Positions 51,619 to 61,716 of a stretch of DNA of 63,489 bases are shown one piece after another. The stretch is from Saccharopolyspora oryzae (GTDB taxonomy: Bacteria; Actinomycetota; Actinomycetes; Mycobacteriales; Pseudonocardiaceae): contig NZ_JAQGLA010000038.1 in assembly GCF_027853915.1 (NCBI RefSeq), forward strand, positions 1-63,489, given 5' to 3'. The position numbers and the translations under genes are program-made. How positions within the stretch are numbered: position 1 is the stretch's first letter; each line of letters opens with the position of its first letter. Below the pieces are notes generated by a model. It was given only the letters and a program-made list of their open reading frames with translations, had not been told where the DNA came from and did no database searches.

Positions 51619-51840
51619 TCAGATGGAGCGGTTGACGTCGTTGGTGAGCTCGGCGAGCAGCGCGCGGACCTCGGACTCGCGGAAGCGGCGGTGGCCGCCG
51701 GGCGTCCGGATCGAGCCGATGCGGCCGGCGGTGGCCCACCGGGTCACGGTCTTGGGGTCCACGCGGAAGAGGGTCGCGACCTCACCCGGGGTGAGGAGCT
51801 GCTCCTGGCCGTTCTGGCGCGGCTGGGTAGTTGCGGTCAC
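51619..51840 (-). CDS. bldC: Developmental regulator BldC (MerR-like, no effector domain)
   Basis: A 73-residue DNA-binding protein. LLTPGEVATLFRVDPKTVTRWATAGRIGSIRTPGGHRRFRESEVRALL matches Streptomyces BldC from the helix-turn-helix to the wing almost throughout. BldC binds DNA cooperatively as head-to-tail oligomers and delays entry into development. The GTG at 51840 follows GGAGGT by 5 bases. It is a single minus-strand gene. The identification is strong; its role in this organism is inferred. Confidence 0.93.
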   Translation of the reverse strand: MTATTQPRQNGQEQLLTPGEVATLFRVDPKTVTRWATAGRIGSIRTPGGHRRFRESEVRALLAELTNDVNRSI

Positions 51841-52024
51841 AGGGGACCTCCACGAGTTGCGAGAGATTTATTCGGGCAATCCGGTCGCATCCTGGCACCT
51901 CGAGGGCCAGGTACTCGAACATTTGGGTTTAGGTAAAGGGAAGGTAAGGGACGAAAACGGCGCTTCGGGCGGCTCGCGAGCCCGCCGCCGACGGCCGCCC
52001 GGCCGGTTCGGCGGTCGTTTGCTC

Positions 52025-52030
52025 TACCCT
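52025..52030 (+). promoter_or_regulatory. -10 element for the leaderless DUF4229 gene
   Basis: TACCCT ends 6 bases before the GTG at 52037; no ribosome-binding site is seen. Confidence 0.5.
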
Positions 52031-52036
52031 GGTGAC

Positions 52037-52351
52037 GTGCAGGAACAGCAGGAGTCCGAAACCACGGCCCGGGGGGCGAAGTCGACTCTCGCCCGCGACA
52101 TCGCGCTGTACACCGTCGCCAGGTTCGCCATGGTGATCCTGGTTGCCGCGCTGCTGATGCTGGCCCAGGTGCCCGCGCTGGTCGCGCTCGCGGTGTCCGT
52201 CGTGGTGGTGATGCCGCTGTCGCTGCTGGTCTTCGGCAAGCTGCGCCGCCGGGTCGCGACCGGGATGGCCGAGCGCGCCGAGGTTCGTAAAGCCCACCGT
52301 GAAGAACTCCTGGCGCAGCTGCGCGGCGACCGGGCCGCGGACGCCGGGTGA
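52037..52351 (+). CDS. DUF4229 family membrane protein
   Basis: A 104-residue protein of the actinobacterial DUF4229 type: a short head ([20 protein letters not shown]), two hydrophobic helices ([20 protein letters not shown] and [20 protein letters not shown]) and a charged helical tail ([20 protein letters not shown]). Function unknown. The stop overlaps the CysK2-like start (GTGA). Leaderless start inferred from the -10 element. Confidence 0.75.
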   Translation: MQEQQESETTARGAKSTLARDIALYTVARFAMVILVAALLMLAQVPALVALAVSVVVVMPLSLLVFGKLRRRVATGMAERAEVRKAHREELLAQLRGDRAADAG

Positions 52352-53457
52352 GCGCGGGGATGGTCAGCAGCATCGACCGCTCCTGCGCGCGGACCAGGGC
52401 CTGGACCAGCGAGGCGGTCCGGATCATCGAGGCCGATGCGAACCGCAGCGCGGACACGCACCTCCTGCGGTATCCGCTGCCCGCGGAGTGGGGGATCGAC
52501 CTCTACCTCAAGGACGAGTCAACACATCCGACTGGTTCGCTCAAGCACCGCTTGGCCCGATCCCTGTTCCTCTACGCGATTTGCAACGGTTGGGTGACCG
52601 AGAACACACCCGTGATCGAGGCCTCTTCCGGTTCCACCGCGGTGTCCGAGGCCTATTTCGCCCGGCTGCTGGGGCTGCCGTTCATCGCGGTGATGCCCCG
52701 CTCCACCAGCCGCGAGAAGGTGTCGCTGATCGAGTGGCACGGCGGTCGCTGCCACTTCGTGGACGAGCCGGGCGCCATCTACACCGAGTCGCGCCGGTTG
52801 GCCGCTGAGCTCGGCGGTCACTTCATGGACCAGTTCACCCACGCCGAGCGGGCCACCGACTGGCGCGGCAACAACAACATCGCCGAATCGATCTTCGAGC
52901 AGCTGGCGCTGGAACCGCACGCCGAGCCGACCTGGGTCGTGGTCGGTGCCGGCACCGGCGGTACGAGCGCCACCATCGGCCGATACCTGCGGTACCGGTG
53001 CCACCGCACCGAGCTCGCCGTGGTCGACCCGGAGTGCTCGGTGTTCTTCGACGCCTGGCGGGACGGCGACCCCGAGCGCACCAGCGATCGCGGCTCGCTG
53101 ATCGAGGGCATCGGCCGCCCGCGCGTCGAGCCGTCCTTCGTCGGGCAGGCCATCGACCGGATGATCAAGGTTCCGGACGCCGCCTCGATCGCCACCATCC
53201 GCTACGTCGAGCAGGTGCTGGGCCGGCGGGTCGGCGGATCCACCGGGACCAACCTGTGGGGCGTGTTCGCCCTCGCCTCGGAGATGCTCGCGCAGGGGCG
53301 GCGCGGAAGCATCGTGACGCTGCTCTGCGACGGCGGCGAGCGGTACGCGAACACCTACTACGACGACGAGTGGGTCGCCGCCCGCGGCATGGACCTGGAC
53401 GCGCCGCGCGCGGTTCTGGAGCGCTTCCACGCGACCGGCGAGTTCCGGGCGGAATGA
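52348..53457 (+). CDS. PLP-dependent cysteine synthase family protein, CysK2-like
   Basis: A 369-residue fold-type II PLP enzyme. [17 protein letters not shown] has the Schiff-base Lys (residue 66), [19 protein letters not shown] binds the PLP/substrate carboxylate, [17 protein letters not shown] the PLP phosphate, and [10 protein letters not shown] lies near the C-terminal binding loop. The pattern, including the start [17 protein letters not shown], is like M. tuberculosis CysK2, an S-sulfocysteine synthase that uses O-phosphoserine and thiosulfate. GTG at 52348 overlaps the DUF4229 stop; an ATG at 52360 is possible. It may give thiol defence alongside mycothiol (inferred). Confidence 0.82.
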   Translation: MSAGMVSSIDRSCARTRAWTSEAVRIIEADANRSADTHLLRYPLPAEWGIDLYLKDESTHPTGSLKHRLARSLFLYAICNGWVTENTPVIEASSGSTAVSEAYFARLLGLPFIAVMPRSTSREKVSLIEWHGGRCHFVDEPGAIYTESRRLAAELGGHFMDQFTHAERATDWRGNNNIAESIFEQLALEPHAEPTWVVVGAGTGGTSATIGRYLRYRCHRTELAVVDPECSVFFDAWRDGDPERTSDRGSLIEGIGRPRVEPSFVGQAIDRMIKVPDAASIATIRYVEQVLGRRVGGSTGTNLWGVFALASEMLAQGRRGSIVTLLCDGGERYANTYYDDEWVAARGMDLDAPRAVLERFHATGEFRAE

Positions 53458-53482
53458 GCGCGGAGCAGGAAGGTTGGTGCCG

Positions 53483-54040
53483 GTGAGGCGTTGGGGTTGG
53501 GTTGCCGGGGCGGCGTTGCTCGCCGCGGTGGCCGGATGCGGTTCCGAGCAGTCGCCGCAGCCCGCGGAGTCGTCGGCGCCGACGACCTCGGCGGAGGAAT
53601 CGGCAACGGAGTCCGCGGTGCCCTCGATCACCCGGAACATCCCGCCGGAGCAGCGCCAGCACCTCGCGCAGCTGTCCGCCGACCAGATCTGCGGACTGGT
53701 CGACCCGGCGGAACTCGGGTCGTTGACCTTCGCCGTCGGCAGCGGACGGCCGCGCGAACTCGGTCAGCAGGTGCGCGGTTGCCGCTTCGACTCCGATTCC
53801 GGCACGCGCTCGGTGCTGATCGGGGCGCAGCGGGAGGGCTTCGGCGACCTCGGCCGGGACGAGGTGGAGCTCGGCGACATCCGCGGCACCCGGGCTCTGC
53901 GCGCGAGCGACTGCACCATCTACGCGGGTGTCGCCGGCGGAACCCTGCAGGTCTCGGTGTCCGAGGCGGAAGCGGATTCGGACGACTGCCGCACGGCGGA
54001 GTCCGTCACCGAATACGTGCTGCCCGCGCTGGTCCGCTAG
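53483..54040 (+). CDS. DUF3558 family lipoprotein
   Basis: A 185-residue lipoprotein with a lipobox (AVAGC, near residue 19), a Ser/Thr/Glu-rich linker and a C-terminal domain of the DUF3558 kind. The conserved features are ICGLVDPAELGSL, VRGCRFD, and a Cys pair in ASDCTIYAGV and SDDCRTAESV. Function unknown; such lipoproteins are often next to type VII secretion-like proteins. GTG at 53483 is chosen since AGGAAGG lies 9 bases upstream; two earlier starts (53474, 53477) are possible. Confidence 0.78.
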   Translation: MRRWGWVAGAALLAAVAGCGSEQSPQPAESSAPTTSAEESATESAVPSITRNIPPEQRQHLAQLSADQICGLVDPAELGSLTFAVGSGRPRELGQQVRGCRFDSDSGTRSVLIGAQREGFGDLGRDEVELGDIRGTRALRASDCTIYAGVAGGTLQVSVSEAEADSDDCRTAESVTEYVLPALVR

Positions 54041-54258
54041 TCGCGCCTTTCCGGCGAGCGAATTCGGACTTCCGGCGCTGCACCGGGCGATCGGTCGAAT
54101 CGGCAATTCGGTCCGGTTCGCCCGCATTTTTCGGCTGAAACCGGCAATTGCGGCACGGCTTGTCACGACTGGAGAACAAGTCCTGAATTCCGGGAACGCG
54201 CGAGTGCGACGTGCCGTCATATGGCCCTGACGGATTGTGGCGCGAGTCGGGGGGTCGG

Positions 54259-54588
54259 ATGGCCGAGAACCTCAAGGCGATTCCAGAGGAGATGAAGGGC
54301 TTCGAAGGCCTTCTGGAGCGGAACGCCGGGCATTTCAAGAAGATCGATGAGTGGGCGGAGAACACCGCCTCCGACACCAGCGGTTTCACCGGGTTGATGA
54401 TGGTGCTCATCCCCGTCGTCGAGATGGTGACCGCGATGTACGGCGAAACCCTGGAATGGGCCAACAGCGCTCTGCTGAAGGTCAAGGACGACCTGGCCGA
54501 TGCCTCCGCGGAGTACGAGGAGATCGAGCAGAAGGTCTCGTCGATGTTCCAGAAGATCCAGGCCGAGCTCGACGACATCAAGATCTGA
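54259..54588 (+). CDS. Helical ESX/EspC-like small protein, putative type VII secretion partner
   Basis: A 109-residue, mostly helical, acidic protein. The N-terminus (AENLKAIPEEMKGFEGLLER) looks like the first helix of a WXG100- or EspC-type protein. A central stretch with glycine (TGFTG-like, TSGFTGLMMVLIPVVEMV) forms a turn plus a hydrophobic face, and the C-terminal helix (YEEIEQKVSSMFQKIQAELD) could form a hairpin with the first. No WxG is present. It starts a four-gene cluster with 11- to 22-base gaps, with a partner that does have WDG. Export is inferred, not shown. Confidence 0.55.
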   Translation: MAENLKAIPEEMKGFEGLLERNAGHFKKIDEWAENTASDTSGFTGLMMVLIPVVEMVTAMYGETLEWANSALLKVKDDLADASAEYEEIEQKVSSMFQKIQAELDDIKI

Positions 54589-54599
54589 GGGGATGGGGA

Positions 54600-55559
54600 A
54601 TGGCTTCGTTCGCGGACGCTGAAGACCCGATAGCGGTCCTGAAAGCGGATCCCAGCGAGAGCAACAAGGAATCGCAGCAGCAGGCGATCGAGGACGCCGG
54701 CTGGCAGGTCCAGGCGGTCAACTGGGTCTACGAGAAGGTCACCGGCGAGAACCTGATCGAAACCCTCATCTCGCCGATCACCGGCGACTTCTCGAAGATC
54801 GAGACCAACGCCGAGGCCTGGGGGCAGGTCGGCGATGCGCTGCGGGCTATTCGGAAGAACCTGAACCAGGGCATCAGCGACCTGCGCGAAAGCTGGGACG
54901 GTGCGGGTGCGGTGGCGTTCGAGACGCTGCTGGTCTCGACCTGGACCGTCGCGCTCGAGGGCGACGCCATGCTGGCGAAGCTGATCGGCAAGGGCTTCAC
55001 CAAGGCCGCGGAGATGTCGCGGAAGATGACCGACAAGGCCTTGGAGCTGATCAAGAAGCTGGTCGACCGGCTGATCGAGACCGCGGCCACCGGGTGGATC
55101 CCGGTCGCGGGCTGGGCCAACGTGGTGCGCAACGTCGAGAAGTGCGTCGAGATCGTCATGTCGATCCTCGAGCTCTTCGAGGCGCTGAAGAACATGTACG
55201 ACTCGGTCGTGTCGCTGGTCGAGTCGATCAAGAACGCCGGCACCAACCTGGCCAAGATCAAGGACGCGAACAGCCTCGGCGACGTGGTCAACGTCGGCGT
55301 GCAGGCGAAGGACGACATCACCGACGTCAAGGAGAAGGCCACCGGGGTCAAGGACTCCGCGACCGGTGTCAAGGATGCCGCGACCGGGGTGAAGACCGCC
55401 GCGACCGGCGGTTCCGGCGGTGGCTCGGGCGGCGGGTCCGGCGGGAACGGTTCTGGCGGTGGGAACGGATCCGGCGGTGGGACCGGCGGAACCGGCACCG
55501 GAGGAACGGGTTCTGGCGGAAATTCGGGGTATCAGACGCTGGCGTCCGGCAGCCTGTGA
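54600..55559 (+). CDS. WXG-motif protein with Gly/Ser/Thr-rich tail, putative type VII secretion substrate
   Basis: A 319-residue protein. Residues 1-90 have helices leading to DLRESWDGAGAVAFETL, a WxG turn like WXG100 proteins. Two amphipathic helix pairs follow (residues 95-215, including TGWIPVAGWANVVRNVEKCV). Then three KDSATGV/KDAATGV-like repeats, and a glycine-, serine- and threonine-rich tail of about 45 residues ending GYQTLASGSL. No signal peptide. The layout is that of an ESX effector without an obvious toxin domain. It follows its helical neighbour by 11 bases and precedes another helical protein by 22. Confidence 0.6.
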   Translation: MASFADAEDPIAVLKADPSESNKESQQQAIEDAGWQVQAVNWVYEKVTGENLIETLISPITGDFSKIETNAEAWGQVGDALRAIRKNLNQGISDLRESWDGAGAVAFETLLVSTWTVALEGDAMLAKLIGKGFTKAAEMSRKMTDKALELIKKLVDRLIETAATGWIPVAGWANVVRNVEKCVEIVMSILELFEALKNMYDSVVSLVESIKNAGTNLAKIKDANSLGDVVNVGVQAKDDITDVKEKATGVKDSATGVKDAATGVKTAATGGSGGGSGGGSGGNGSGGGNGSGGGTGGTGTGGTGSGGNSGYQTLASGSL

Positions 55560-55581
55560 TGGTCGAGGAGGATGACGCGAC

Positions 55582-56010
55582 GTGAGTGAGGACTGGAAGA
55601 CGCCGGAGATCCGCGATGCGGAGGCGATGTTCGAGGAGCGCCTGCTCCAGGCGGAGCAGGCGCTGGAGCGCGCCACCGCGTACGAGGCTGCGCTGCCCGA
55701 GATCAAGCTGAACGACGAGCAGATCGAGGACATCGAGCAGCGCATCCGATCCGGCCAGGCGCCACCGGAGATCGCGGCTCTGCAGGCGCGGATCGACGCG
55801 GGCGAGTTCAGCTGGCAGGACATCGCCAGCGGCGAGGCGCTGCGCGACGAGTCGGTGCAGTCCGCGTTCTCGAAGAGCGTGGAGAACATGCAGCAGGCCA
55901 AGGAGCTGCTCGACGCCGGGTACGACACGGCGACGGTCATCAACAACGACCCGAACCGCGCCCCGGAGGACACCTACGACGACGAACCGCCGGATTCGTT
56001 CCTGCGGTGA
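55582..56010 (+). CDS. Acidic coiled-coil protein of the WXG-type cluster, hypothetical
   Basis: A 142-residue acidic protein with a long predicted coiled coil (EAMFEERLLQAEQALERATAYEA, about residues 13-40), an Ile/Glu-rich part (DEQIEDIEQRIRSGQ), an Ala-rich helix and a charged tail ending DEPPDSFLR. It is not recognisable as a known family, although it could be a cytoplasmic chaperone-like partner for the secreted pair (inferred only from position). Its GTG start lies 22 bases after the preceding stop, and it is followed by the last gene after 19 bases. Confidence 0.65.
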   Translation: MSEDWKTPEIRDAEAMFEERLLQAEQALERATAYEAALPEIKLNDEQIEDIEQRIRSGQAPPEIAALQARIDAGEFSWQDIASGEALRDESVQSAFSKSVENMQQAKELLDAGYDTATVINNDPNRAPEDTYDDEPPDSFLR

Positions 56011-56029
56011 GGGACTGAGTGATTCGACT

Positions 56030-56506
56030 ATGAACCGCAAGACCCTGATCGGCATCACCATCGGCTGGGGTGTCCTGGTCGGTCTGGTCGCTGCGGTGTT
56101 CCTGGGCATGGCGATGTTCAGCGGCACCTCGTTGGCGAAGGCCAGCACGGCGGACGGCTCCACCGGGCCGTACTACCGCTGGAATGGCGAGGAGATGCTG
56201 GTCACCAGCACGCAGAGCGGCAAGGACGCGGTCTGCAAGGTCGTCCCGGACAACGGCGAGACGCGCGACATCAACACCTACCGCGCGGAGCAGCGCCGGA
56301 CCGTGAACACGGTCACCCCGTGGTTCTCCGGCGAGGCCCAGATGTCGTGCACGACCCCGGTGAAGATCCGGGTCGGTTCCGAGGTCTCGAACTACGAGCT
56401 GGCCACCAAGAACCGGATCGTGCAGTTCGGCGCCGCGATCATCGCCGCCGGACCGTTCCTGGCGGTGAGCGTCTTCGGCCTCGGCAGCCGCAAGGCGCGG
56501 GCCTGA
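56030..56506 (+). CDS. Two-helix membrane protein with external Cys pair, hypothetical
   Basis: A 158-residue protein anchored at both ends: helix 1 (LIGITIGWGVLVGLVAAVFL, residues 5-27) and helix 2 (FGAAIIAAGPFLAVSVFGLG, near residue 145). The loop of about 105 residues lies outside if the N-terminus is inside. It has two Cys, in DAVCKVVPDN and AQMSCTTPV, that could form a disulfide. No family was recognised. It is the last gene of the cluster and could be the membrane partner of the WXG-type proteins (inferred). A 17-bp terminator follows. Confidence 0.65.
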   Translation: MNRKTLIGITIGWGVLVGLVAAVFLGMAMFSGTSLAKASTADGSTGPYYRWNGEEMLVTSTQSGKDAVCKVVPDNGETRDINTYRAEQRRTVNTVTPWFSGEAQMSCTTPVKIRVGSEVSNYELATKNRIVQFGAAIIAAGPFLAVSVFGLGSRKARA

Positions 56507-56516
56507 CTGGGCAAAG

Positions 56517-56555
56517 CGAACGGCCCGTCCACCAGCGCGGTGGACGGGCCGTTCG
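56517..56555. terminator. Strong hairpin terminator between convergent genes
   Basis: Seventeen perfectly paired bases (56517-56533 and 56539-56555) with a 5-base loop lie between the last gene of the WXG-type cluster and menA. The menA stop is 8 bases past it. Confidence 0.88.
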
Positions 56556-56563
56556 TTCTGAGA

Positions 56564-57436
56564 TCAGCCGAAAGAGAGGGCGAGGCCCGTGACGATCGCC
56601 CAGATGAGCATCGCGAGGCCGGTGTCGCGCAGCGCCGGGATCAGCTTGCGGCCCTGGGCTCCGGAGATCACCGCTCGCAGCGGGACGACGAGGGGCAGCA
56701 GCGCGGCGAAGCCGAGCAGCACCCACGAGTTCCGCAGGCCGATCAGCACCGTGATCAGGAACGGGACCAGCGCCAGCGCGACGTAGAGGGTCCGGGTGTC
56801 CCGGTCGCCGAGCAGCACGGCCAGGGTGCGCTTGCCGGTGACGCGGTCGGACGGGATGTCGCGCAGGTTGTTGGCCACCAGCACCGCGCTGGACAGCGAG
56901 CCGACACCGACCGCGGCGCCGATGCCGAAGCCGCTGATCGTTCCGGCCTGCACGTACATGGTGCCCAGCACCGCGATCAGTCCGAAGAAGACGAACACGG
57001 CCAGCTCGCCGAATCCCGCGTAGCCGTAGGGCCGCTTGCCGCCGGTGTAGTACCAGGCGCCGGCGATGCAGAGCGCGCCGACGGCGAGCATCCACCACTG
57101 CCCGCTGAGGTAGACCACGCCCAGGCCGGCGATCGCGGCGAGCCCGAAGCAGGTCCAGGCCGCGGTGCGCACCGAGCCCGGCTCGGCGGCGCCGGATCCG
57201 ACCAGCCGGAACGGGCCGACCCGGTCGTCATCGGTGCCCCGGATGCCGTCGGAGTAGTCGTTGGCGAAGTTCACCCCGATGATGAGGAACATCGAGACCA
57301 CGAGGGCGAGGACCGCGATCAGCGGGTTGAACCCGTCGACCCCTGCGGCGGCGCCGGTCCCGGCGAGCACCGGCGCGATCGCGTTCGGGAAGGTGCGGAT
57401 CCGAGCTCCCTCGATCCACTGCGCAACAGTCGCCAT
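56564..57436 (-). CDS. menA: 1,4-dihydroxy-2-naphthoate polyprenyltransferase
   Basis: A 290-residue UbiA-superfamily membrane enzyme with eight to nine helices that joins a polyprenyl chain to dihydroxynaphthoate, giving demethylmenaquinone. The prenyl-diphosphate motif is [17 protein letters not shown], and the second Asp-rich loop is [19 protein letters not shown]. The start [21 protein letters not shown] matches MenA N-termini; an ATG three codons earlier (57445) is possible. It is one of four men genes in this end of the window. Confidence 0.94.
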   Translation of the reverse strand: MATVAQWIEGARIRTFPNAIAPVLAGTGAAAGVDGFNPLIAVLALVVSMFLIIGVNFANDYSDGIRGTDDDRVGPFRLVGSGAAEPGSVRTAAWTCFGLAAIAGLGVVYLSGQWWMLAVGALCIAGAWYYTGGKRPYGYAGFGELAVFVFFGLIAVLGTMYVQAGTISGFGIGAAVGVGSLSSAVLVANNLRDIPSDRVTGKRTLAVLLGDRDTRTLYVALALVPFLITVLIGLRNSWVLLGFAALLPLVVPLRAVISGAQGRKLIPALRDTGLAMLIWAIVTGLALSFG

Positions 57437-57494
57437 GCCAGCCATCTTCGCCTACCGGTGTCACCCGGCGGTGGCAGCCTCCCCGATGAGCGCC

Positions 57495-58688
57495 TCAGGC
57501 CTGGAAGAACGCTGCGAGCGCCCGGCGATCCGGCTTGCCCGGGCCGCGCAGCGGTAGTTCCGGGATGAAGGCGAAGCGCTTCGGGGCGGAGGCGGAGTTC
57601 AAGCCCGCTCGGACGGCGGCGCGCAAATCCGATTCGGACGGTGGTCGTGCCTGGTCGGACGGCACGATCGCCGCGACGACCGCTTGGCCCCACTCCGGGT
57701 CGGCGACGCCGAGCACGCACGCCTCGCGGACGCCCGGCTGTTCGGCGAGGACCCGCTCGACCGGCAGCGGGGCGACGTTGACGCCACCCGTGATGATCAT
57801 GTCGTCGGCGCGGCCGAGGACCTCCAGCCGACCGTCGTGCCAGCGGCCGAGGTCCCCGGTCCGGAACCAGCCGTCGACGAACGCGCCGGCCTCCGGCTGG
57901 TGGCGATATCCCCTGGCCAGCATCGGTCCGCTCAGCAGCACCGGACCCGTCCCGCCGTCGATGCGGACCTCCGCGATGTCCAGCGGTTGCCCGTCGTACA
58001 CGCATCCACCTGCGGTTTCGCTCATCCCGTAAGTCGTGGTCACGCGGACGCCGCCGTCGAGTGCTCGACGCAGGAGGGCGGGCGGGGTCGCGGCGCCTCC
58101 GAGCAGCACCCCGTCGAACTTCCGGAGTGCTGCGAGGCCGTCGCCACCTGCGCTGATCAGCCGGGACAGCTGGGTGGGCACCAACGCGGTGTAGTGCGGG
58201 CCGTCCGCGGCCAGGACGCGATGTGCGGCCGTGGCGAAGTTGTCCGGGCGGAAGCCGTCCGCGGTGTCCACGGCATCCGGGCGGGTACCGGCGAGCAGGG
58301 CTCTGACCAGGACCTGGACCCCGGCGATGTGGTGCGCGGGCATCGCCAGCAGCCAGTGACCGGGACCTCCGAGGCGGCGGTGGGTGGCCTCGGCGGAGGC
58401 GCGCAGGGCGGAGGCCGTCAGCAGCACGCCCTTCGGGGTGCCGGTGGAGCCTGACGTGGCGATGACCAGGGCTGTCGGGTCTTCGTCGGCGTCTTCTCCG
58501 GAGGTCAGCGGGCCGGCCAGCGCTTCGGCGAGCCGGCGGGATTCCGCGCCGTCGTCGCTGCGCACCGGGAGCAGGGCCGGGCCCTCGCCGTCGAGTGCCC
58601 GCTCCAGCGCGGGGAGGACGTCCAGCGCGTCCGCTCCGGGCGGCACGGGGAGTGGCTGCAGGTGGCGGGCGTTCGGCATGGGCTCCAT
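57495..58688 (-). CDS. menE: o-Succinylbenzoate-CoA ligase
   Basis: A 397-residue ANL-type ligase that activates o-succinylbenzoate for MenB. IATSGSTGTPKGVLLTASAL is the P-loop, TTYGMSETAGGCVYDGQPL the adenylate motif, GWFRTGDLGRW the Asp motif, ADDMIITGGVNVAPLPVE the hinge and PLRGPGKPDRRALAAFF the C-terminal Lys motif. It is shorter than most ligases of the superfamily, which fits actinobacterial MenE. The ATG at 58688 has AGGAG 10 bases upstream. It is upstream of menA and downstream of menB on the same strand, with a hairpin separating it from menB. Confidence 0.92.
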   Translation of the reverse strand: MEPMPNARHLQPLPVPPGADALDVLPALERALDGEGPALLPVRSDDGAESRRLAEALAGPLTSGEDADEDPTALVIATSGSTGTPKGVLLTASALRASAEATHRRLGGPGHWLLAMPAHHIAGVQVLVRALLAGTRPDAVDTADGFRPDNFATAAHRVLAADGPHYTALVPTQLSRLISAGGDGLAALRKFDGVLLGGAATPPALLRRALDGGVRVTTTYGMSETAGGCVYDGQPLDIAEVRIDGGTGPVLLSGPMLARGYRHQPEAGAFVDGWFRTGDLGRWHDGRLEVLGRADDMIITGGVNVAPLPVERVLAEQPGVREACVLGVADPEWGQAVVAAIVPSDQARPPSESDLRAAVRAGLNSASAPKRFAFIPELPLRGPGKPDRRALAAFFQA

Positions 58689-58885
58689 TGTCGACCGGCT
58701 CCTGAGCTGCGCTCGCGTGATTCCCGGCATCGATCACCTGTTCTAGCGATCAATTGTTCGAAGAGGGCGGTCGATCTATTGGGTACGCGCTTGGAAGGAG
58801 TCCGAAGATGATGGTTCTGATCGTGCTCGTGTGCCCTGCTGACCTGTTCGAAGGCTGGCCGATGGGCGAACAGGACGGCCGGTTC

Positions 58886-58909
58886 CGGGCCCGTGCTGGA
58901 ACGGGCCCG
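58886..58909 (-). terminator. Hairpin downstream of menB
   Basis: CGGGCCCGT (58886-58894) and ACGGGCCCG (58901-58909) pair perfectly with a 6-base loop, about 80 bases past the menB stop. The 299 bases between menB and menE have no gene. Confidence 0.6.
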
Positions 58910-58987
58910 CCCGGGGGTGATCCCGAGGACTCCGCCGCCGAAGCTGCGCAGTCGCGCAGCGACGTGGGCGGAGTACCGGACCTCGAC

Positions 58988-59911
<924 letters not shown>

Positions 59912-59918
59912 ACCTGGG

Positions 59919-59924
59919 ACAATA
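59919..59924 (-). promoter_or_regulatory. -10 element for leaderless menB
   Basis: TATTGT (minus strand) ends 7 bases before the menB GTG. The divergent menD start is 134 bases from the menB start and has its own ribosome-binding site. Confidence 0.5.
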
Positions 59925-60045
59925 GGCGCAGCAAGTGCTCGGCGCGGGGCCCTCCCCGCGGCAGCCCGGCACCTGCGCGGACGACGGCGAGGGGGACCAT
60001 GGCCTCCTCCGCCGGGGTCCGCCAACGAGGTTCAGAGGTGATGGG

Positions 60046-61716
60046 TTGAATCCGTCCACGGCTCAGGCTGAGGTCATCGTCGACGAGCTCGTCCGCAACG
60101 GGGTGCGGCAGGTGGTGCTCTCCCCGGGATCCCGCAACGCACCTCTCTCTTACGCACTGTACAAGGCCGACCACGCTGGGCGTTTGAAGCTGCACGTGCG
60201 CATCGACGAGCGCAGCGCGGGATTCCTGGCCCTGGGGCTGGCGGCGCGCGCGCAGGCCCCGGTCGCGGTCGCGTGCACGTCGGGCACCGCGGCGACGAAC
60301 TTGCACCCGGCGGTCAGCGAGGCGTTCCACTCCGGAGTGCCGCTGATCGTGCTGACCGCGGACCGCCCGCCGGAGCTGCGGGCGGCCGGTGCGAACCAGA
60401 CCATCGAGCAGCACCGCCTGTTCGGTTCCGAGATCCGCCTGTTCGACGAGCTGGCGGTCGCCGAGAACCGGCCGGGGCAGAACGCCTACTGGCGGAGCCA
60501 GGCGTGCCGGGCGTGGCACGCCGCGAAGGGCGACGTCCGGGGCGGCCCGGTGCACCTGAACCTCCCGTTCCGGGAGCCGCTGGTGCCCTCCGGCGACGAC
60601 CACTGGTGCGAGTCGCTCGACGGTCGCCCGGACGGTGCCCGGTGGACGGAGAACTCCGACTCCGGGCGGTCGCCCAGCGCGCTGTCCCGCGTCCACGCCC
60701 GGCGCGGACTGGTGCTGGCGGCGGACTCGGACGTCGACGGGGTCGGGGAATGGGGCGACCGGTACGGCTGGCCGGTGCTGCCGGAGGTCGGTGCGGTCGG
60801 CGCGGTCGCTCCTTCGGTGATCAGCACCGGGATGTGGCTGCTCGGTCTGCCGGAGTTCGTCCGGGAGCACCGACCGGAGCAGGTGCTGTGCGTCGGACGC
60901 CCCACGGTGTTCCGGCAGGTGCAGCGGTTGTTGGCGGATACCGACGTGGAGGTGCTGCTCGCGCACGGCGGGGTCGACTGGCCCGCACCGGCGCACAACC
61001 TGCGGGAGGTTGCGGAAACCTTCGGTCCCTCGGCCGTTCCGGCCGATCCGGGCTGGCTGACCGAGTGGCAGCAGGCGGACCAGAAGGCCTCCGCCGCGCT
61101 GCACTCCGCGCTGGACCTGGAGCACTGGCCGAACGGCCCGGTGGTAGCGCGCTCGGTGGTGGACGCCTTACCGGAGCACGCGTTGCTGGTGCTGGGATCG
61201 TCGAACCCGACGCGCGATGTCGCGCTGGCCGCGCGGCAGCGTCCCGACGTGGTCGTGCACCGGAACCGGGGCGTGGCCGGGATCGACGGCACCGTGTCAA
61301 CCGCGATCGGCGCGGCCATCGCCCACGGGCGACCGGCCTACGCGCTGCTGGGCGACCTGACCTTCTTGCACGACAGCAACGGTTTGCTGCTCGGACCGCA
61401 CGAGTCGCGGCCGGATCTGACGATCGTCGTGCTCAACGACGACGGCGGCGGGATCTTCTCGCTGCTCGAGCAGGGCAGTCCGGAGCACGGCGAGTCGTTC
61501 GAGCGGATCTTCGGCACGCCGCACGGCACCGATCTCGGCAGGCTCTGCGCCGCGCACGGTATCGAGCACGAACTGGTGCAGCAGCAGTCCGAGTTCGCCG
61601 AGGCGCTGCGGTGGCGGCCGGGGCTACGCGTGATCGAGGTCCAGGCGGACCGATCCGCGCGGCGTTCGGTGCACGAGCGGCTGCAGGCCGCGGTGCGCTC
61701 CGCGCTGCTGGGCTGA
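60046..61716 (+). CDS. menD: 2-Succinyl-5-enolpyruvyl-6-hydroxy-3-cyclohexene-1-carboxylate synthase
   Basis: A 556-residue thiamine-diphosphate enzyme joining isochorismate and 2-oxoglutarate. AEVIVDELVRNGVRQVVLSPGSRNAPLS is the N-terminal Pyr domain with the active-site Ser/Arg, HVRIDERSAGFLALGLA carries the ThDP Glu, and GDLTFLHDSNGLLLG with LNDDGGGIFSLLEQG the ThDP/metal domain. The start is TTG at 60046, fixed by AGAGGTG 5 bases upstream. It is divergent from menB. With menA, menE and menB it covers most of the classical menaquinone pathway. Confidence 0.95.
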   Translation: MNPSTAQAEVIVDELVRNGVRQVVLSPGSRNAPLSYALYKADHAGRLKLHVRIDERSAGFLALGLAARAQAPVAVACTSGTAATNLHPAVSEAFHSGVPLIVLTADRPPELRAAGANQTIEQHRLFGSEIRLFDELAVAENRPGQNAYWRSQACRAWHAAKGDVRGGPVHLNLPFREPLVPSGDDHWCESLDGRPDGARWTENSDSGRSPSALSRVHARRGLVLAADSDVDGVGEWGDRYGWPVLPEVGAVGAVAPSVISTGMWLLGLPEFVREHRPEQVLCVGRPTVFRQVQRLLADTDVEVLLAHGGVDWPAPAHNLREVAETFGPSAVPADPGWLTEWQQADQKASAALHSALDLEHWPNGPVVARSVVDALPEHALLVLGSSNPTRDVALAARQRPDVVVHRNRGVAGIDGTVSTAIGAAIAHGRPAYALLGDLTFLHDSNGLLLGPHESRPDLTIVVLNDDGGGIFSLLEQGSPEHGESFERIFGTPHGTDLGRLCAAHGIEHELVQQQSEFAEALRWRPGLRVIEVQADRSARRSVHERLQAAVRSALLG

